Shown piece after piece: positions 1 through 11,103 of a DNA stretch of 64,000 nt. The notes below the pieces were generated by a model. It did not search any database. It was not told the DNA's origin and worked only from the letters and a program-made list of their open reading frames with translations. The stretch is from Escallonia rubra. Lineage: Eukaryota > Streptophyta > Magnoliopsida > Escalloniales > Escalloniaceae. The DNA lies in the NCBI GenBank assembly GCA_033065855.1, contig JAVXUO010000624.1, positions 1-64,000 of the forward strand. Direction: 5' to 3'. The position numbers and the translations under genes were made by a program. The number at the start of each line of letters is the position of its first letter. Position 1 is the first letter of the stretch.

Positions 1-1507
1 AGGATGTTGGGAAGTTCCATTCCCCAGGATTTCGCGCCATTCCGGAGCCGTTAGTTATTTCTTTGGCCGAACAGCCCTTTCAGCGCTCGCCCTTTAATTA
101 GACAGTTTTTTCACAAATTTATAAAAAATAGCTAGAGCATGATTTGGCCAAAGTGCAAAACAGAGACCCTAGTTATTCTGAAAGGATCTGTATCAGGAAA
201 CAATTTCAGATTTTTCCAAAGACTGTAAAGGGGCTAACTGTTACGGGGAACCGTGTACCTTCGCAGTCTAATTTAAAATACCAAGCTAGCGCGATTTCGC
301 GCGAAACTTTTACGAGAACCCTAGGATGTTGGGAAGTTCCATTCCCCAGGATTTCGCGCCATTCCGGAGCCGTTAGCTATTTTTTGCCCGAACGGCCCTT
401 TCAGCGCTCGCCCTTTAATTAGACAGTTTTTTCACGAATTTATAAAAAATATCTAGAGCGTGATTTGGCCAAAGTGAAAAACAGAGACCCTAGTTATTCT
501 GAAAGGATCTGTATCAGGTAAAAATTTCAGATTTTTCCAAAGACTGTAAAGGGGCTAACTGGTACGGGGAACCGTGTACCTTCGCAGTCTAATTTAAAAT
601 ACCAAGCTAGCGCGATTTCGCGCGAAACTTTTACGAGAACCCTAGGATGTTGGGAAGTTCCATTCCCCAGGATTTCGCGCCATTCCGGAGCCGTTAGCTA
701 TTTTTTTGCCCGAACGGCCCTTTTAGCGCTCGATCCGGACACCGGTTCACGATTTTTGCGTGAAAAATCCGTAAAGTACTTTTTAGGCCAATGATGAACT
801 CACGAAGCGTAAAGTAGCATTTCGAGGCACCTTTGAGATTTTTCCTGATGCCAGGGGCATTTTGGTAATTTGCCACCCCGGGAGGGGTGTTTCGGTAATT
901 TTCCCGCGCCGAGTTTTTAATTAGACAGTTTTAGTCCAGGAATGTAATCACAGAACCTGAAATGTTGTTTTGAAGCTGGTTCGGGGGCGTTGGGGTGATA
1001 GTGAACCCCCGGGGGCATTTCGGTAATTTGCCGCTCATCGGGGACTATTTTGCTAGGAAGGATCCAGCTTAAAGGGCCATACCTTAAAATAACTTTTAGT
1101 TCAGCAAAGGGTGTCAGACACCCGAAAACTTTTATTGTTCCGGGTGAATTCAGGAACTTGTGACGCACCGGCGATGACTGCCAGGGGGTATTTTGCACAA
1201 GTAGCGGGTGTTTTGGTAACTTTCCCCCTTTAAATTTTTTCCTGATATATTTGGTATATAATTGACGTAATACATTTAAAAACTTGACTTCAAAGCGGTT
1301 TTGAGGTCTTGGGGGTGTAGGGGCCATCGGGGGGTATATTGCTATATAACCACGTTGGCGCTAAATTCAGTGAGAACTAGCGTAATTAAGCGTTCGGAGT
1401 GGTGGGAAGTGAGGATTTGTTTTAATACATTGAAATAATGACTATTGCTAATGTGTTGGTAAGCTAGGTTAAAGATCCAGGAATGTAGTTTTGGAATGTA
1501 AATATTA
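1..1507. repeat. Left TIR of MULE copy 1 (inner part)
   Basis: Reverse complement of the 8183-9693 region. It contains ~320-bp tandem units whose shared motif (CCCTTTCAGCGCTCG) recurs near 76 and 396 and, as a variant, near 718. The match to the other TIR ends at GTAAATATTAT (about 1507), after which copy-1-specific sequence leads to the transposase. From 1510 to 1920 there are two further partial copies of the TIR-proximal unit (the GATAGTGAAC..CGGGGG motif at about 998, 1512 and 1864). By comparison with the right TIR, this stretch would be intron in the 5' leader of the transposase transcript. Confidence 0.85.
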
Positions 1508-2016
1508 TAACCTGATAGTGAACCCCCTGGGGCATTTCGGTAATTTGCCGCTCATCGGGGGCTATTTTGTTAGGAAGGATCCAGCTTAAAGGGCCATACC
1601 TTAAAATAACTTTTAGTTCAGCAAAGGGTGTCAGACACCCGAAAACTTATTTTGTCCCAGATGAATTCAGGAAGCTTAAAATGCCGTTTCAAAGCACTCC
1701 GAACGATTTTTTGATGCCAGGGGGCATTTTTTGGTAATTCGCAGCCCCGAGGGGGGTATTTTCGTAATTTTGCAGCGTTAAGTTTTTTAAAGGACTTCTT
1801 AGTCCAGAAATGTAAGCAAAGCACCTGAAAGGTTGTTTTCAAGCTGATTTGGGACGTTAGGGTGATAATGAACTCCCCGGGGGCATTTTGCTAATTTGCC
1901 GCTCGTCGGGGGCTATTTTGATAATTTTACATTATACGAATTTTTCCAGCAATTACGTTTAAATAATTTTTATTCTTCTTTTATTTAATTCTATGACTTG
2001 TTGATAATCGTATTGG

Positions 2017-2044
2017 TTTTTATTTTTTAGATTTCAGTATAAAT
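2017..2044 (+). promoter_or_regulatory. Probable 3' splice site in transposase 5' UTR
   Basis: A T-rich tract ends in TTTTTTAG at 2023-2030, 14 bp before the ATG at 2045; a second candidate is TTTCAG at 2036. The matching gene on the other arm has TTCTTAG four bases before its ATG (8140 on the minus strand), and the TIR carries a GTAAGTA donor in its leader. I infer one very long 5'-UTR intron here, with its donor outside the window. Confidence 0.55.
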
Positions 2045-4339
2045 ATGGATGCAACTGGAGGAAATATTTTTTGTGAAGGTTCTGATCCACCTTACTTGGG
2101 TCAAGTTTTTCAAACACTGGACGAAGTCGAAGCATACTACAGAGCATATTCGAAAACGATGGGTTTCGGTATTAGAACTAAGACGACTAGAAAACGGGTG
2201 AATACCGATCAAATTGGTGCAAGGTTATTTGAGTGTCATAGAGGAGCACCGTATGTACCCCCGGTCGTTCAGATCAGTGACGAAGGGACAACAAGACAAA
2301 GAAAACGGGACACATTTCCGGGTACCGGCTGCAAAGCCCATGTGTATGCAGTACACCGGAAAAATGAAAACCATTGGGTTGTGACGGGTGTGGAGTTGAG
2401 CCATAATCATCAGTTTTGCACCCCTAGTATGATTGGTCAAATTCATCAACACCGAGAAATAAGCGCGGCACACAGACAACTGATTTCAACAATGGCCGAC
2501 GCTAAAATTCCACCTTCTAAGATGATGGGGGTTTTCTCAAGCCAGGCTGGGGGGATTGACAAGTTGACTTTCAACGAAGTTGACCTTCGAAATGAACTCC
2601 GTGCTCAGAGGAGAGAGTCTTTCGGTCAGATCGATTCTCAAGCTACACTTGATATCTTCAGGTGCCTTCAGAGTGAGAATTCTGGATTTTTCTACAGTCT
2701 CCAAGTGGATGATGAGGACCGCATTAGTACTATATTTTGGGCGGACCCCCGTTCTAGAGCTGCTTACCAAAATTTTGGGGATGTTGTGACGTTTGACACC
2801 ACATACCGCACCAATAAGTACTCTATGCCTTTTGCTCCGTTCACCGGGGTGAACCACCACTATCAGTCAATCTCATTTGGCTTTGCCCTGCTTAGGGATG
2901 AGACGGAGGAGTCATTTACGTGGTTATTTGAAACGTGGCTTAAAGCAATGTACCATATTCCTCCAAAGACCATCATCACCGACCAAGATCTGGCAATGAA
3001 AAATGCAATCGCTAAGGTCCTTCCAGATACTCACCATGGCCTGTGCACATGGCACATAAGCAACAAATATCCCGAACGGCTTCACAATGTATATGCAAAC
3101 CATCCGTCATTCAGGACTGACTTTAATACATGTGTGAAGAAATCGTTGACGGTAGACGTGTTCGAGGAGAGGTGGGCCACATTAATGGATGACTACGGTT
3201 TGCACAATCATGGATGGTTACAATCGTTGTATGAGCTCAAGACACAGTGGGTCGGTGCCTACACCAAGAAGTTTTTTGCAGCCGGAATGACTACGACATC
3301 GAGAAGCGAAGCTATGAATTCATTCTTTGATGGGTACGTAGGCCAGTCTTCAAGTATAGCGGAGTTTGTACTAGAGATGCAGAAAGCCCTTGAGAGGCAA
3401 TTGTACCGTGAGAGAGAAGCCGACGCGGCTACAGTTTACAGAGAAAGAGCCATACTACTTTGTTCACCTTTGGAGGCTCATGCGGCTCAAGTCTATACGA
3501 AGGAAATGTTTCGACAGTTTCAAGAGGAACTATTAAAGTCGAATCAATATGGCATGACAAAGTTGCACGAGTTTTCCACCAGAGATCTCAAGGTTTATGC
3601 TTTGAAAAATGTGACGAATTATGCCAATCCGTGCTCTTCGTCGGCTCCGAGGAACAGAAGACATTTTACCGTAGCTAAATGTATGGACACCGGGTTGGTA
3701 AATTGCAACTGTCAACTGTTTGAGCATAAAGGTATACTTTGTCGACATGCGTTGAGGGTTTTGAGCGCCAAGAATGCAACTCAAATCCCTCCACAGTATA
3801 TCTTGGAACGGTGGACGAAGGAAGCCAATAGAGTCCACGGTCACATTCCTTACGTGCCCAGTGTTTCAGTTGATTTCAGGCAATCTGAGGCGCTGCGATA
3901 TAATCATCTTTGTAACATCATGCACGGTTTATCAATGGATGCAGCGTCAACATTTGATGGGTACACTTATCAAGTTGAAGCAGCCGCACGGGATCATGCT
4001 AAGCATGCACAGTTTAGGATGGCATTACCAGAAAGCCGGGACCCTCGACCGACTCCAGCCGGTAGATTCAATCGAGCCAAACAGCCAGTCATTGACGGCA
4101 CTAGCATGCAAGGTGAGGAGGACGACAAGGTTTTTGATCCAATTATTTCTCAAACAAAAGGGCGAAAACGAGAAATGCGCATGAAGAATCCGATTGAAAA
4201 AGCAACGGGTCAAAAAAAATTGCGAAAGTGTGCGTTGTGTAATAAGATGACTGATCATGACAAGAGAAACCATTATAAAGTGTTAGGTATCGAACCTGGC
4301 AGTATGGTCGAGGAGGACGATGAGGAGGAAGAGTGTTAG
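2045..4339 (+). CDS. MULE transposase, FAR1/MuDRA type
   Basis: Intact 764-aa reading frame, full length for MULE transposases, which cut and rejoin DNA at the TIRs in the nucleus. Domains in order: a FAR1-type zinc DNA-binding region (about residues 20-125, ending in the His pair of SHNHQ); the MULE catalytic domain, with candidate DDE residues Asp near 249 (FDTTYRTNKY), Asp near 312 (ITDQDLAM) and Glu near 421 (RSEAMNSFF); a SWIM zinc finger near 554-568 (CNCQLFEHKGILCRH, C-x-C...C-x-H); and a C-terminal Cx2Cx5Hx4H cluster near 729-743 before an acidic tail (EEDDEEEEC). The ATG follows a likely UTR splice acceptor. It converges on the PMD-ULP1 gene across a 167-bp array. The partner at 62598-64000 differs at only about seven of 463 shared residues. 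No break seen, so it may be functional. Confidence 0.93.
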   Translation: MDATGGNIFCEGSDPPYLGQVFQTLDEVEAYYRAYSKTMGFGIRTKTTRKRVNTDQIGARLFECHRGAPYVPPVVQISDEGTTRQRKRDTFPGTGCKAHVYAVHRKNENHWVVTGVELSHNHQFCTPSMIGQIHQHREISAAHRQLISTMADAKIPPSKMMGVFSSQAGGIDKLTFNEVDLRNELRAQRRESFGQIDSQATLDIFRCLQSENSGFFYSLQVDDEDRISTIFWADPRSRAAYQNFGDVVTFDTTYRTNKYSMPFAPFTGVNHHYQSISFGFALLRDETEESFTWLFETWLKAMYHIPPKTIITDQDLAMKNAIAKVLPDTHHGLCTWHISNKYPERLHNVYANHPSFRTDFNTCVKKSLTVDVFEERWATLMDDYGLHNHGWLQSLYELKTQWVGAYTKKFFAAGMTTTSRSEAMNSFFDGYVGQSSSIAEFVLEMQKALERQLYREREADAATVYRERAILLCSPLEAHAAQVYTKEMFRQFQEELLKSNQYGMTKLHEFSTRDLKVYALKNVTNYANPCSSSAPRNRRHFTVAKCMDTGLVNCNCQLFEHKGILCRHALRVLSAKNATQIPPQYILERWTKEANRVHGHIPYVPSVSVDFRQSEALRYNHLCNIMHGLSMDAASTFDGYTYQVEAAARDHAKHAQFRMALPESRDPRPTPAGRFNRAKQPVIDGTSMQGEEDDKVFDPIISQTKGRKREMRMKNPIEKATGQKKLRKCALCNKMTDHDKRNHYKVLGIEPGSMVEEDDEEEEC

Positions 4340-4519
4340 GGTTAATGTTTCAGTTGTATAACGAATAACTTTTATAATCTTTAAATTTGTGATTTGATTT
4401 GTTGAATCTTTAATTTGTGATTTGGTTTGTGGATTATTGAAATTTTTTGAATGGCATATTCGCGCACGCTTTAGCGCCCAATTCATAGCTTCCTGAAAAA
4501 TCTTGTAATTTGTTTTGTT

Positions 4520-5195
4520 CATTGCACTTTAGGCACGCTTCAGGGGCCAATTCATAACGTTCGAAAAATCTTGGAGATTTTTTTGTCACTTTTTCTTCGC
4601 TCATTGCACATGAGGCGCGCTAGTTAGCCCATTGTTATGTATTTCGGCGAAAAACGAGACACGTTATTTTTTCGGTTTTCCTATGAAGGGCCTATTCGGG
4701 CACACTTTAGGGGCCAATTCATAACGTTCGAAAAATCTTGTAAATTTTTTTGTCACTTTTTTTTCACTCATTGCACATGAGGCGCGCTAGTTCGCCCATT
4801 CTTATATATTTCGGTGAAAAACGAGACACGTTATTTTTTCGGTTTTCCTATGAAGGGCCTATTCGGGCACACTTTAGGGGCCAATTCATAACGTTCGAAA
4901 AATCTTGTAAATTTTTTAGTCACTTTTTTTTCGCTCATTGCACATGAGGCGCGCTAGTTAGCCCATTCTTATGTATTTCGGCGAAAAACGAGACACGTTA
5001 TTTTTTCGGTTTTCCTATGAAGGGCCTATTCGGGCACACTTTAGGGGCCAATTCATAACGTTCGAAAAATCTTGTAAATTTTTTAGTCACTTTTTTTCGC
5101 TCATTGCACATGAGGCGCGCTAGTTAGCTCATTCTTATGTATTTCGGCGAAAAACGAGACACGTTATTTTTTCGAATGCGTCAGATGAACTGTAT
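4520..5195. repeat. 167-bp tandem array between convergent genes, copy 1
   Basis: Four near-identical units with a period of 166-167 bp; the motif TGAGGCGCGCTAG recurs at about 4611, 4778, 4945 and 5111. Each unit also carries AACGAGACACGTTATTTTTTC and GGGCCTATTCGGGCACAC. The array fills the gap between the 3' ends of the two convergent genes, where terminators would be expected. All units here carry the same TTTTT(A/T)GTCAC variant type, unlike copy 2. Confidence 0.85.
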
Positions 5196-5283
5196 ATTCG
5201 CGCACATTTTAGCGCCAAAAAAATAGCATGCGAAAAATTATGTACATTTCTTTTTGGTACAGTTTTTTGTAACATCACAGCAG

Positions 5284-6595
5284 CTAGCCACGCACGTCAG
5301 GATAATGGTAATGAAGTCGTCTGGCTTCATTCTTTTTCAGTTCCCAGGCTATCCTATACCTAAACGTCAAGGCATCCTTCCTAGTCCACGAGGAGTGTTT
5401 GAGCACTTCCGAGCGAGCAATGTAGTCCATGTACTTGAGGACGTAAATCCCGCAATCGTTACCGTTAAATTGCTTTGGTCGGTCCTTTATCATCACGACC
5501 GTCCAAGGCTCCCCCCGTGGCCGTCCGCACGCTAGCGAGAGGACAGTAGTCTGCATCCAACAATAAAATCGAGAATCAAGCCTATGAAACAACAACAATA
5601 TACTATGAGCCAAGGTCAAAAAATAAAAACTAACCACTAAAGTGATGTAGTCGTTGTACATCTGTGCCAGCAGCTGTCCAGGCTCGTCCTCCCTTAGGCT
5701 ATCGTATATGTGAACCGTTCTGAACGCTGGATGGAGAACTAATAGGAACCAGTGGTGCCCATGAAGACAAGGTATCATGATAAGGTTCGCATCAGCAGCG
5801 GGACATTGATACTCTGCGTTCATCATGGATAACACGTTTCGACCTGGTTTCCAATTACTCCTGTTGCCCCCTTGCCTCCATTGATGGAATTCCCGGATCG
5901 CTAATTCCACAAAATGAGTGGGATACATGTTAAGCTTACAGTATTCAGAACGGTTAAATTGATGCTCTCTAATCCGGAGCAGATCTATGTAAGCGTTGAT
6001 GACAAAATTTGAAAGATCTGTCTCCGGCGCCAACATTCTGACATCCGAATGACCTAGGTGTGTCCCAAGAGGGAAGTCTGTTGAATTGACAGGCTCATGC
6101 CCGAAGTAGTGCCGGTCGATCCAACCCATCTTCTCCGGCCTCAATGGCTTCGTCGCTTGTCCTTTGTTCGACCGGAATCTTGGGCGCGAGGCATGGATTC
6201 CTACTTGGGGAACCTGACTCTGGCACTGAGAGTCGTATGCGTGAGGCAGCAGGAGGGCGACTATACGGCTCCCACACCTGACTCGAAGTTCCGTAGTCGT
6301 ACGCGTCAGTAGGAGGGCGACTAGACGGCTCCCACACCTGACTCGAAGTTCGGTAGTCGTACGCGTCAGGAGGAGGGCGACTAGACGGCTCCCACACCTG
6401 ACTCTGGGGCTGATAGTCGTAAGCGTCAGGAGGAGGGCGACTAGACGGCTCCCCTTGGTAACCCCGGTACGCAAGACTAAAGTTTTGAACATCAGTCTTG
6501 TACCTCTCAATGGACCTCTTGATATTGTCAGGAGCCTGCGCGACAAACCAGTCAAACGACTCCAGCTGCTTGAACACGTCAGTGGCCTGGTCAAC
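5284..6595 (-). pseudogene. ULP1 protease half of PMD-ULP1 fusion gene, copy 1 (frameshifted)
   Basis: Exons 3 (6595-5635) and 4 (5550-5284) of the gene that starts at 8140; the intron 5634-5551 has GT..AG ends. The C-terminal part is a ULP1/SENP C48 cysteine peptidase domain: His in GHHWFLLVL, Asp in HIYDSL, and the Gln/Cys motif QFNGNDCGIYVLKY, so the catalytic set is preserved. Such proteases release SUMO or similar modifiers. Upstream lies a Pro/Tyr-rich linker of four 20-aa repeats. Relative to copy 2 there are about 4 extra bases in the last repeat near 6238-6250, which shifts the frame so that the linker and protease are no longer read together. ULP1-like genes carried by MULEs are known (Arabidopsis KAONASHI, melon CUMULE). 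The protease exons themselves are open. Confidence 0.85.
6215..6455 (-). repeat. 60-bp coding repeats, copy 1 (four units)
   Basis: In-frame 60-bp units encoding variants of SRPPPDAYDY..SQVWEPS. Four units are present here against five at 60078-60355. The unit nearest the protease domain is damaged and holds the frameshift. Confidence 0.85.
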
Positions 6596-6690
6596 CTAAA
6601 AAACATGCATAGAAAATATGGCTAATCATTTCATTTGATGGTCGATACGCGTGCGCAAATAAATTATCAAACAACACTAGCATGACTTAC

Positions 6691-8140
6691 AATGGCCAAT
6701 GCCCAGAACTGGTCATAGACCTCACGTGGCGCATACGATTTGGTCCTCACTTGGGCAGGGCGAGTCACCCTCGTGCGCGTCACCCTGAGAAACCACTGTA
6801 AGTAGTCCTCAGTACTGATGCCGTCGTGCTTCATCGATACAAGGCTGTCATACGTTTCCTGCCAGGTATTCCATTGTTGCACCTCGTCACCCAACACAGT
6901 CAAGGCATTAGCCACCTCGAAGTTCGGCCCTCGACCACCCCTGTATGGCCGCATGTCTACAGCGGGTTTCGGAATCCCTTGTGGACAGCCAGCTTGCTTC
7001 ATAGCTCGATCGGGCATCTGAAACTCACATTCTTCGAAGTGAATGAGCGGCACCCGAACCAAACCTGCAAGCACGTACGACACCGGAAGTTGCCAACACA
7101 ACTCATCCAACAGATGCATCACCTTGTCATATGGCTGCCACGCCACCTGGTATGCATCCAGCATCTCTAGTTCCCCCCGATAGAACTGTAGATGGTTGTG
7201 AGGGTCTACCCGTCTCCTCCTCCGGTTGGTCGGAGGCCCCCAGGCCCACACCCTAGGCCACGTCTCATCGGAATCTACCAACGGTTGTGGACGACCCGTG
7301 GGTAGCCTCTCGTAAGACCAAACCTGTGAACGCAAACATTATATGGAATTAGTAATGAATCCCGAATATATTGACTAAGGATCCGGATAAGAAAATAAAT
7401 GCTCATACCTGTAATAGAGTCAGGCAGGCGGCAATGGACTTGGCACCGTATCTCGTAGCCTTATGCAGTGCTCGATATAGGTGCGCAAGGACAGCTGAAC
7501 CCCACGAATACGAGTATACCTCGTCAAGATCCTCCAATAACACCATATACTTCGGATGCACCGTGTTTTTCGAATGCGTCGGAAGTAATATGGCTCCAAT
7601 AATATACAGAAGGTATGCCCTCGTATACGTCACGAAATCCTGACGAGTGTATTCATCCGGTAGCACGCCATACTGCTCTCTCAGCCATTTAAGCTTGACG
7701 CCGTTTGTTGTAAGAGCTGCCCTTGGAATTCCCGGAAAATAATGCCTAGCCATATTCGCTACGGATGCAGACGGCACGCTCAGAGTAACGGGTCTGCCGT
7801 GACATGGGATTCCAAGTATATATCCGACGTCCTCTAATGTAACAGTCATTTCACCAAACCGGAAATGAAATGAGTTCGTCTCGCTCCTCCATCGTTCAAC
7901 TAGAGCGGATATAAGGCAATCGTCGTGGCGATACCATTTCCCGCAATCGGTGAACAGGCTTAAATTTTGACCGTGTATAAGGGCTTTTTGTTCCTCGTTT
8001 AGTACCCACTCTTCAATTCCCCTTGTGGTTTGAATTGTTTCCAAAACACCCCTATCGACACCGTCAAATACGTGCCTCGCGACGTGGTCATCGTCATCGT
8101 ATAGGATTGATGTATCATGAGGTCCGGGGTTGAAATCCAT
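6691..8140 (-). CDS. Plant mobile domain (PMD) half of PMD-ULP1 fusion gene, copy 1
   Basis: Exon 1 is 8140-7409 (244 codons) and exon 2 is 7323-6691 (211 codons), both phase 0; the intron 7408-7324 has GTATGA..ACAG ends and exon 2 is followed by GTAAGT. The protein has the PMD signature of the MAIN/MAIL1 and 'protein phosphatase 7 long form' family (ISALVERWRSETNSFHF, then GEMTVTLEDVGYILGI) and a second conserved block (RVWAWGPP). PMDs occur in host gene-silencing factors and in MULE and Gypsy elements; their biochemical role is unclear. The start is the first ATG, four bases after a splice acceptor. Both PMD exons are open; the gene is broken only later, in exon 3. Alternative: PMD and ULP1 could be separate transcripts, but the phase-0 splice sites argue for one. 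Confidence 0.85.
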
Positions 8141-8143
8141 ATC

Positions 8144-10344
8144 TCTAAGAACAAAATATAATCGTAAACCAACTTAGCGTCCATAATATTTACATTCCAA
8201 AACTACATTCCTGAATCTTTAACGTAGCTTACCAACACATTAGCAATAGTCATTATTTCAATGTATTAAAACAAATCCTCACTTCCCACCACTCCGAACG
8301 CTTAATTACGCTAGTTCTCACTGAATTTCGCGCCAACGTGGTTATATAGCAATATACCCCCCGATGGCCCCTACACCCCCAAGACCTCAAAACCGCTTTG
8401 AAGTCAAGTTTTTAAATGTATTACGTCAATTATATACCAAATATATCAGGAAAAATTTTAAAGGGGAAAAGTTACCAAAACACCCGCTACTTATGCAAAA
8501 TACCCCCTGGCAGTCATCGCTGGTGCGTCACAAGTTCCTGAATTCACCCGGAACAATAAAAGTTTTCGGGTGTCTGACACTCTTTGCTGAACTAAAAGTT
8601 ATTTTAAGGTATGGCCCTTTAAGCTGGATCCTTCCTAGCAAAATAGTCCCCGATGAGCGGCAAATTACCGAAATGCCCCCGGGGGTTCACTATCACCCCA
8701 ACGCCCCCGAACCAGCTTCAAAACAACATTTCAGGTTCTGTGATTACATTCCTGGACTAAAACTGTCTAATTAAAAACTTGGCGCGGGAAAATTATCGAA
8801 ACACCCCTCGCGGGGTGGTAAATTACCAAGATGCCCCTGGCATCAGGAAAAATCTCAAAGGTGCCGCGAACTACTACTTTAAGCTTCGGGAGTTCATCCT
8901 TGGCCTAAAAAGTACTTTACGGATTTTTCGCGCAAAAATCGCGAACCGATGTCCGGATTGAGCGCTGAAAGGGCCGTTCGGGCAAGGAAATCGCTAACGG
9001 CTCCGGAATGGCGCGAAATCCTGGGGAATGGAACTTCCCAACATCCTAGGGTTCTCGTAAAAGTTTCGCGCGAAATCGCGCTAGCTTGGTATTTTAAATT
9101 AGACTGCGAAGGTACACGGTTCCCCGTACCAGTTAGCCCCTTTACAGTCTTTGGAAAAATCTGAAATTTTTACCTGATACAGATCCTTTCAGAATAACTA
9201 GGGTCTCTGTTTTTCACTTTGGCCAAATCATGCTCTAGCTATTTTTTATAAATTCGTGAAAAAACTGTCTAATTAAAGGGCGAGCGCTGAAAGGGCCGTT
9301 CGGCCAAAAAAATAGCTAACGGCTCCGAAATGGCGCGAAATCCTGGGGAATGGAACTTCCCAACATCCTAGGGTTCTCGTAAAAGTTTTGCGTGAAATCG
9401 CGCTAGCTTGGTATTTTAAATTAGACTGCGAAGGTACACGGTTCCCCGTATCAGTTAGCCCCTTTACAGTCTTTGGAAAAATCTGAAATTTTTACCTGAT
9501 ACAGATCCTTTCAGAATAACTAGGGTCTCTGTTTTGGACTTTGGCCAAATCACGCTCTAGCTAGTTTTTATAAATCCGTGAAAAAACTGTCTAATTAAAG
9601 GGCGAGCGCTGAAAGGGCCGTTCGGGCAAAAAAATAGCTAACGGCTCCGGAATGGCGCGAAATCCTGGGGAATGGAACTTCCCAACATCCTAGGGTTCTC
9701 GTAAAATTTTCGCGCGAAATCGCGCTAGCTTGGTATTTTAAATTAGACTGCGAAGGTACACGGTTCCCCGTATCAGTTAGCCCCTTTACAGTCTTTGGAA
9801 AAATCTGAACTTTTTACCTGATACAGATCCTTTCAGAATAACTAGGGTCTCTGTTTTGCACTTTGGACAAATCACGCTCTAGCTATTTTTTTATAAATCC
9901 GTGAAAAAACTGTCTAATTAAAGGGCGAGCGCTGAAAGGGCCGTTCGGCCAAAAAAATAGCTAACGGCTCCGGAATGGCGCGAAATCCTGGGGAATGGAA
10001 CTTCCCAACATCCTAGGGTTCTCGTAAAAGTTTCGCGCGAAATCGCGCTAGCTTGGTATTTTAAATTAGACTGCGAAGGTACACGGTTCCCCGTATCAGT
10101 TAGCCCCTTTACAGTCTTTGGAAAAATCTGAAATTTTTACCTGATACAGATCCTTTCAGAATAACTAGGGTCTTTTTTTCGCACTTTGGCAAAATCTCGC
10201 TCTAGCTATTTTTTATAAATCTGTGAAAAACTGTCTATAAATGTAATACGCTATTTTGAATCGCTATAAATGTAATACGCTAAGTGTAATACGCTGATTT
10301 GTATAAACCTAACATTGAATTATAAGGAAATTCAAAATACTTAC
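8144..10344 (-). other. Predicted 2.2-kb 5'-UTR intron inside the right TIR
   Basis: Donor GTAAGTA at 10344 (minus strand, after CAACAA) and acceptor TTCTTAG ending at 8145, four bases before the PMD ATG. The span contains the TIR tandem array. The same pair occurs in copy 2 (56830 to 58383), and an equivalent pair occurs in copy 3. Prediction only; no transcript data. Confidence 0.55.
8958..10238. repeat. ~322-bp tandem array in the right TIR (four units)
   Basis: GAGCGCTGAAAGGGCCGTTCGG recurs near 8958, 9282, 9603 and 9925 (spacing 321-323 bp). Each unit includes TTCGCGCGAAATCGCGCTAGC, itself rich in short palindromes. The left TIR of copy 1 shows at least two full units and copy 2 shows two, so unit number changes between arms and copies. 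Confidence 0.9.
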
Positions 10345-10500
10345 TTGTTGTGACTTGATGTATTTGAAGAAAAATCTACCGATCTTCTAGCGATTATCCA
10401 CCGATCTTCTAGCGCTAAAATTTTTTGGTTTGTGGAGAAGAAGTGCGGAGAAGAAGTGTGGAGAAGAAGGGTTGGGGGGAGGGGATTATAAATAGAGAAG
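10341..10500 (-). promoter_or_regulatory. TIR core promoter and leader exon, copy 1
   Basis: Reading leftward: TATA box CTATTTATAATCC at about 10485-10497, a pyrimidine patch of CTTCTTCTCC repeats, two copies of a GCTAGAAGATCGGT motif, then the splice donor at 10344. A start about 30 bp past the TATA box (near 10455) would give a leader exon of roughly 110 nt. Copy 2 (56680-56830) is nearly identical, and copy 3 has the same order with different sequence. Confidence 0.6.
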
Positions 10501-10639
10501 AAAAAGGAAGAGAGAAGAAAAAAGAGGGAAAAAAATACCCGTGAGTGGTCTCTGCAAAAAAAAAATTTTGGCAGACTCTGCAAACAAAGAAAAAAGCACT
10601 GGGAAGGACAGTCACGGGGGAGCATCACCCGCGTGGGGG

Positions 10640-11012
10640 GGGGCGCCACGTGGCAGGGGGAGAGGGCAAGCCGCGGGGCCCCTTCACGCGGTTGGGCCAC
10701 GTGGCAGGCGCGGGGGAGGCCACGTGGCAGGGCCATCGCACCAACCGGCGCACCTTCACGCGTTGGGCCACGTGGCAGGCGCGTGGAGGCCACGTGGCAG
10801 GGCATCGCACCAACCGGCGCCCCTTCACGCGGTTGGGCCACGTGGCAGGCGCGGGGGAGGCCACGTGGCAGGGCATCGCACCAACCGGTGTCCCTTCACG
10901 CGGTTGGGCCACGTGGCAGGCGCGGGGGAGGCCACGTGGCAGGGCCATCGCCCAACCGGCGCCCCTTCACGCGGTTGGGCCACGTGGCAGGCGCGGGGGA
11001 GGCCACGTGGCA
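10640..11012. repeat. G-box array: 11 CCACGTGGC palindromes, copy 1
   Basis: CCACGTGGC occurs near 10645, 10697, 10720, 10767, 10788, 10837, 10859, 10907, 10930, 10978 and 11001. Two lie in each ~70-bp unit, together with inverted CCAACCG/CGGTTGG. ACGTGGC is the core bound by plant bZIP (ABRE/G-box) and some bHLH factors. The array sits about 150 bp upstream of the TATA box. GC-rich overlapping reading frames here on both strands are by-products of the repeats. Confidence 0.85.
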
Positions 11013-11103
11013 GGCTTGTGCTCGATTTTATTATTATTTTTTTTATGGGAGCCAACCAAAAAATCTGAAATTTTTTGTGTGGGAGCCACCCAAAAAAAAA
11101 GCC

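Noticed and set aside
917-1327. 136-codon minus-strand frame, repeated at 8364-8774
   Set aside because: It occurs twice only because it lies in the TIR. In copy 2 the frame is interrupted (57755-58036 only), and the products resemble no protein; it falls in the predicted intron.
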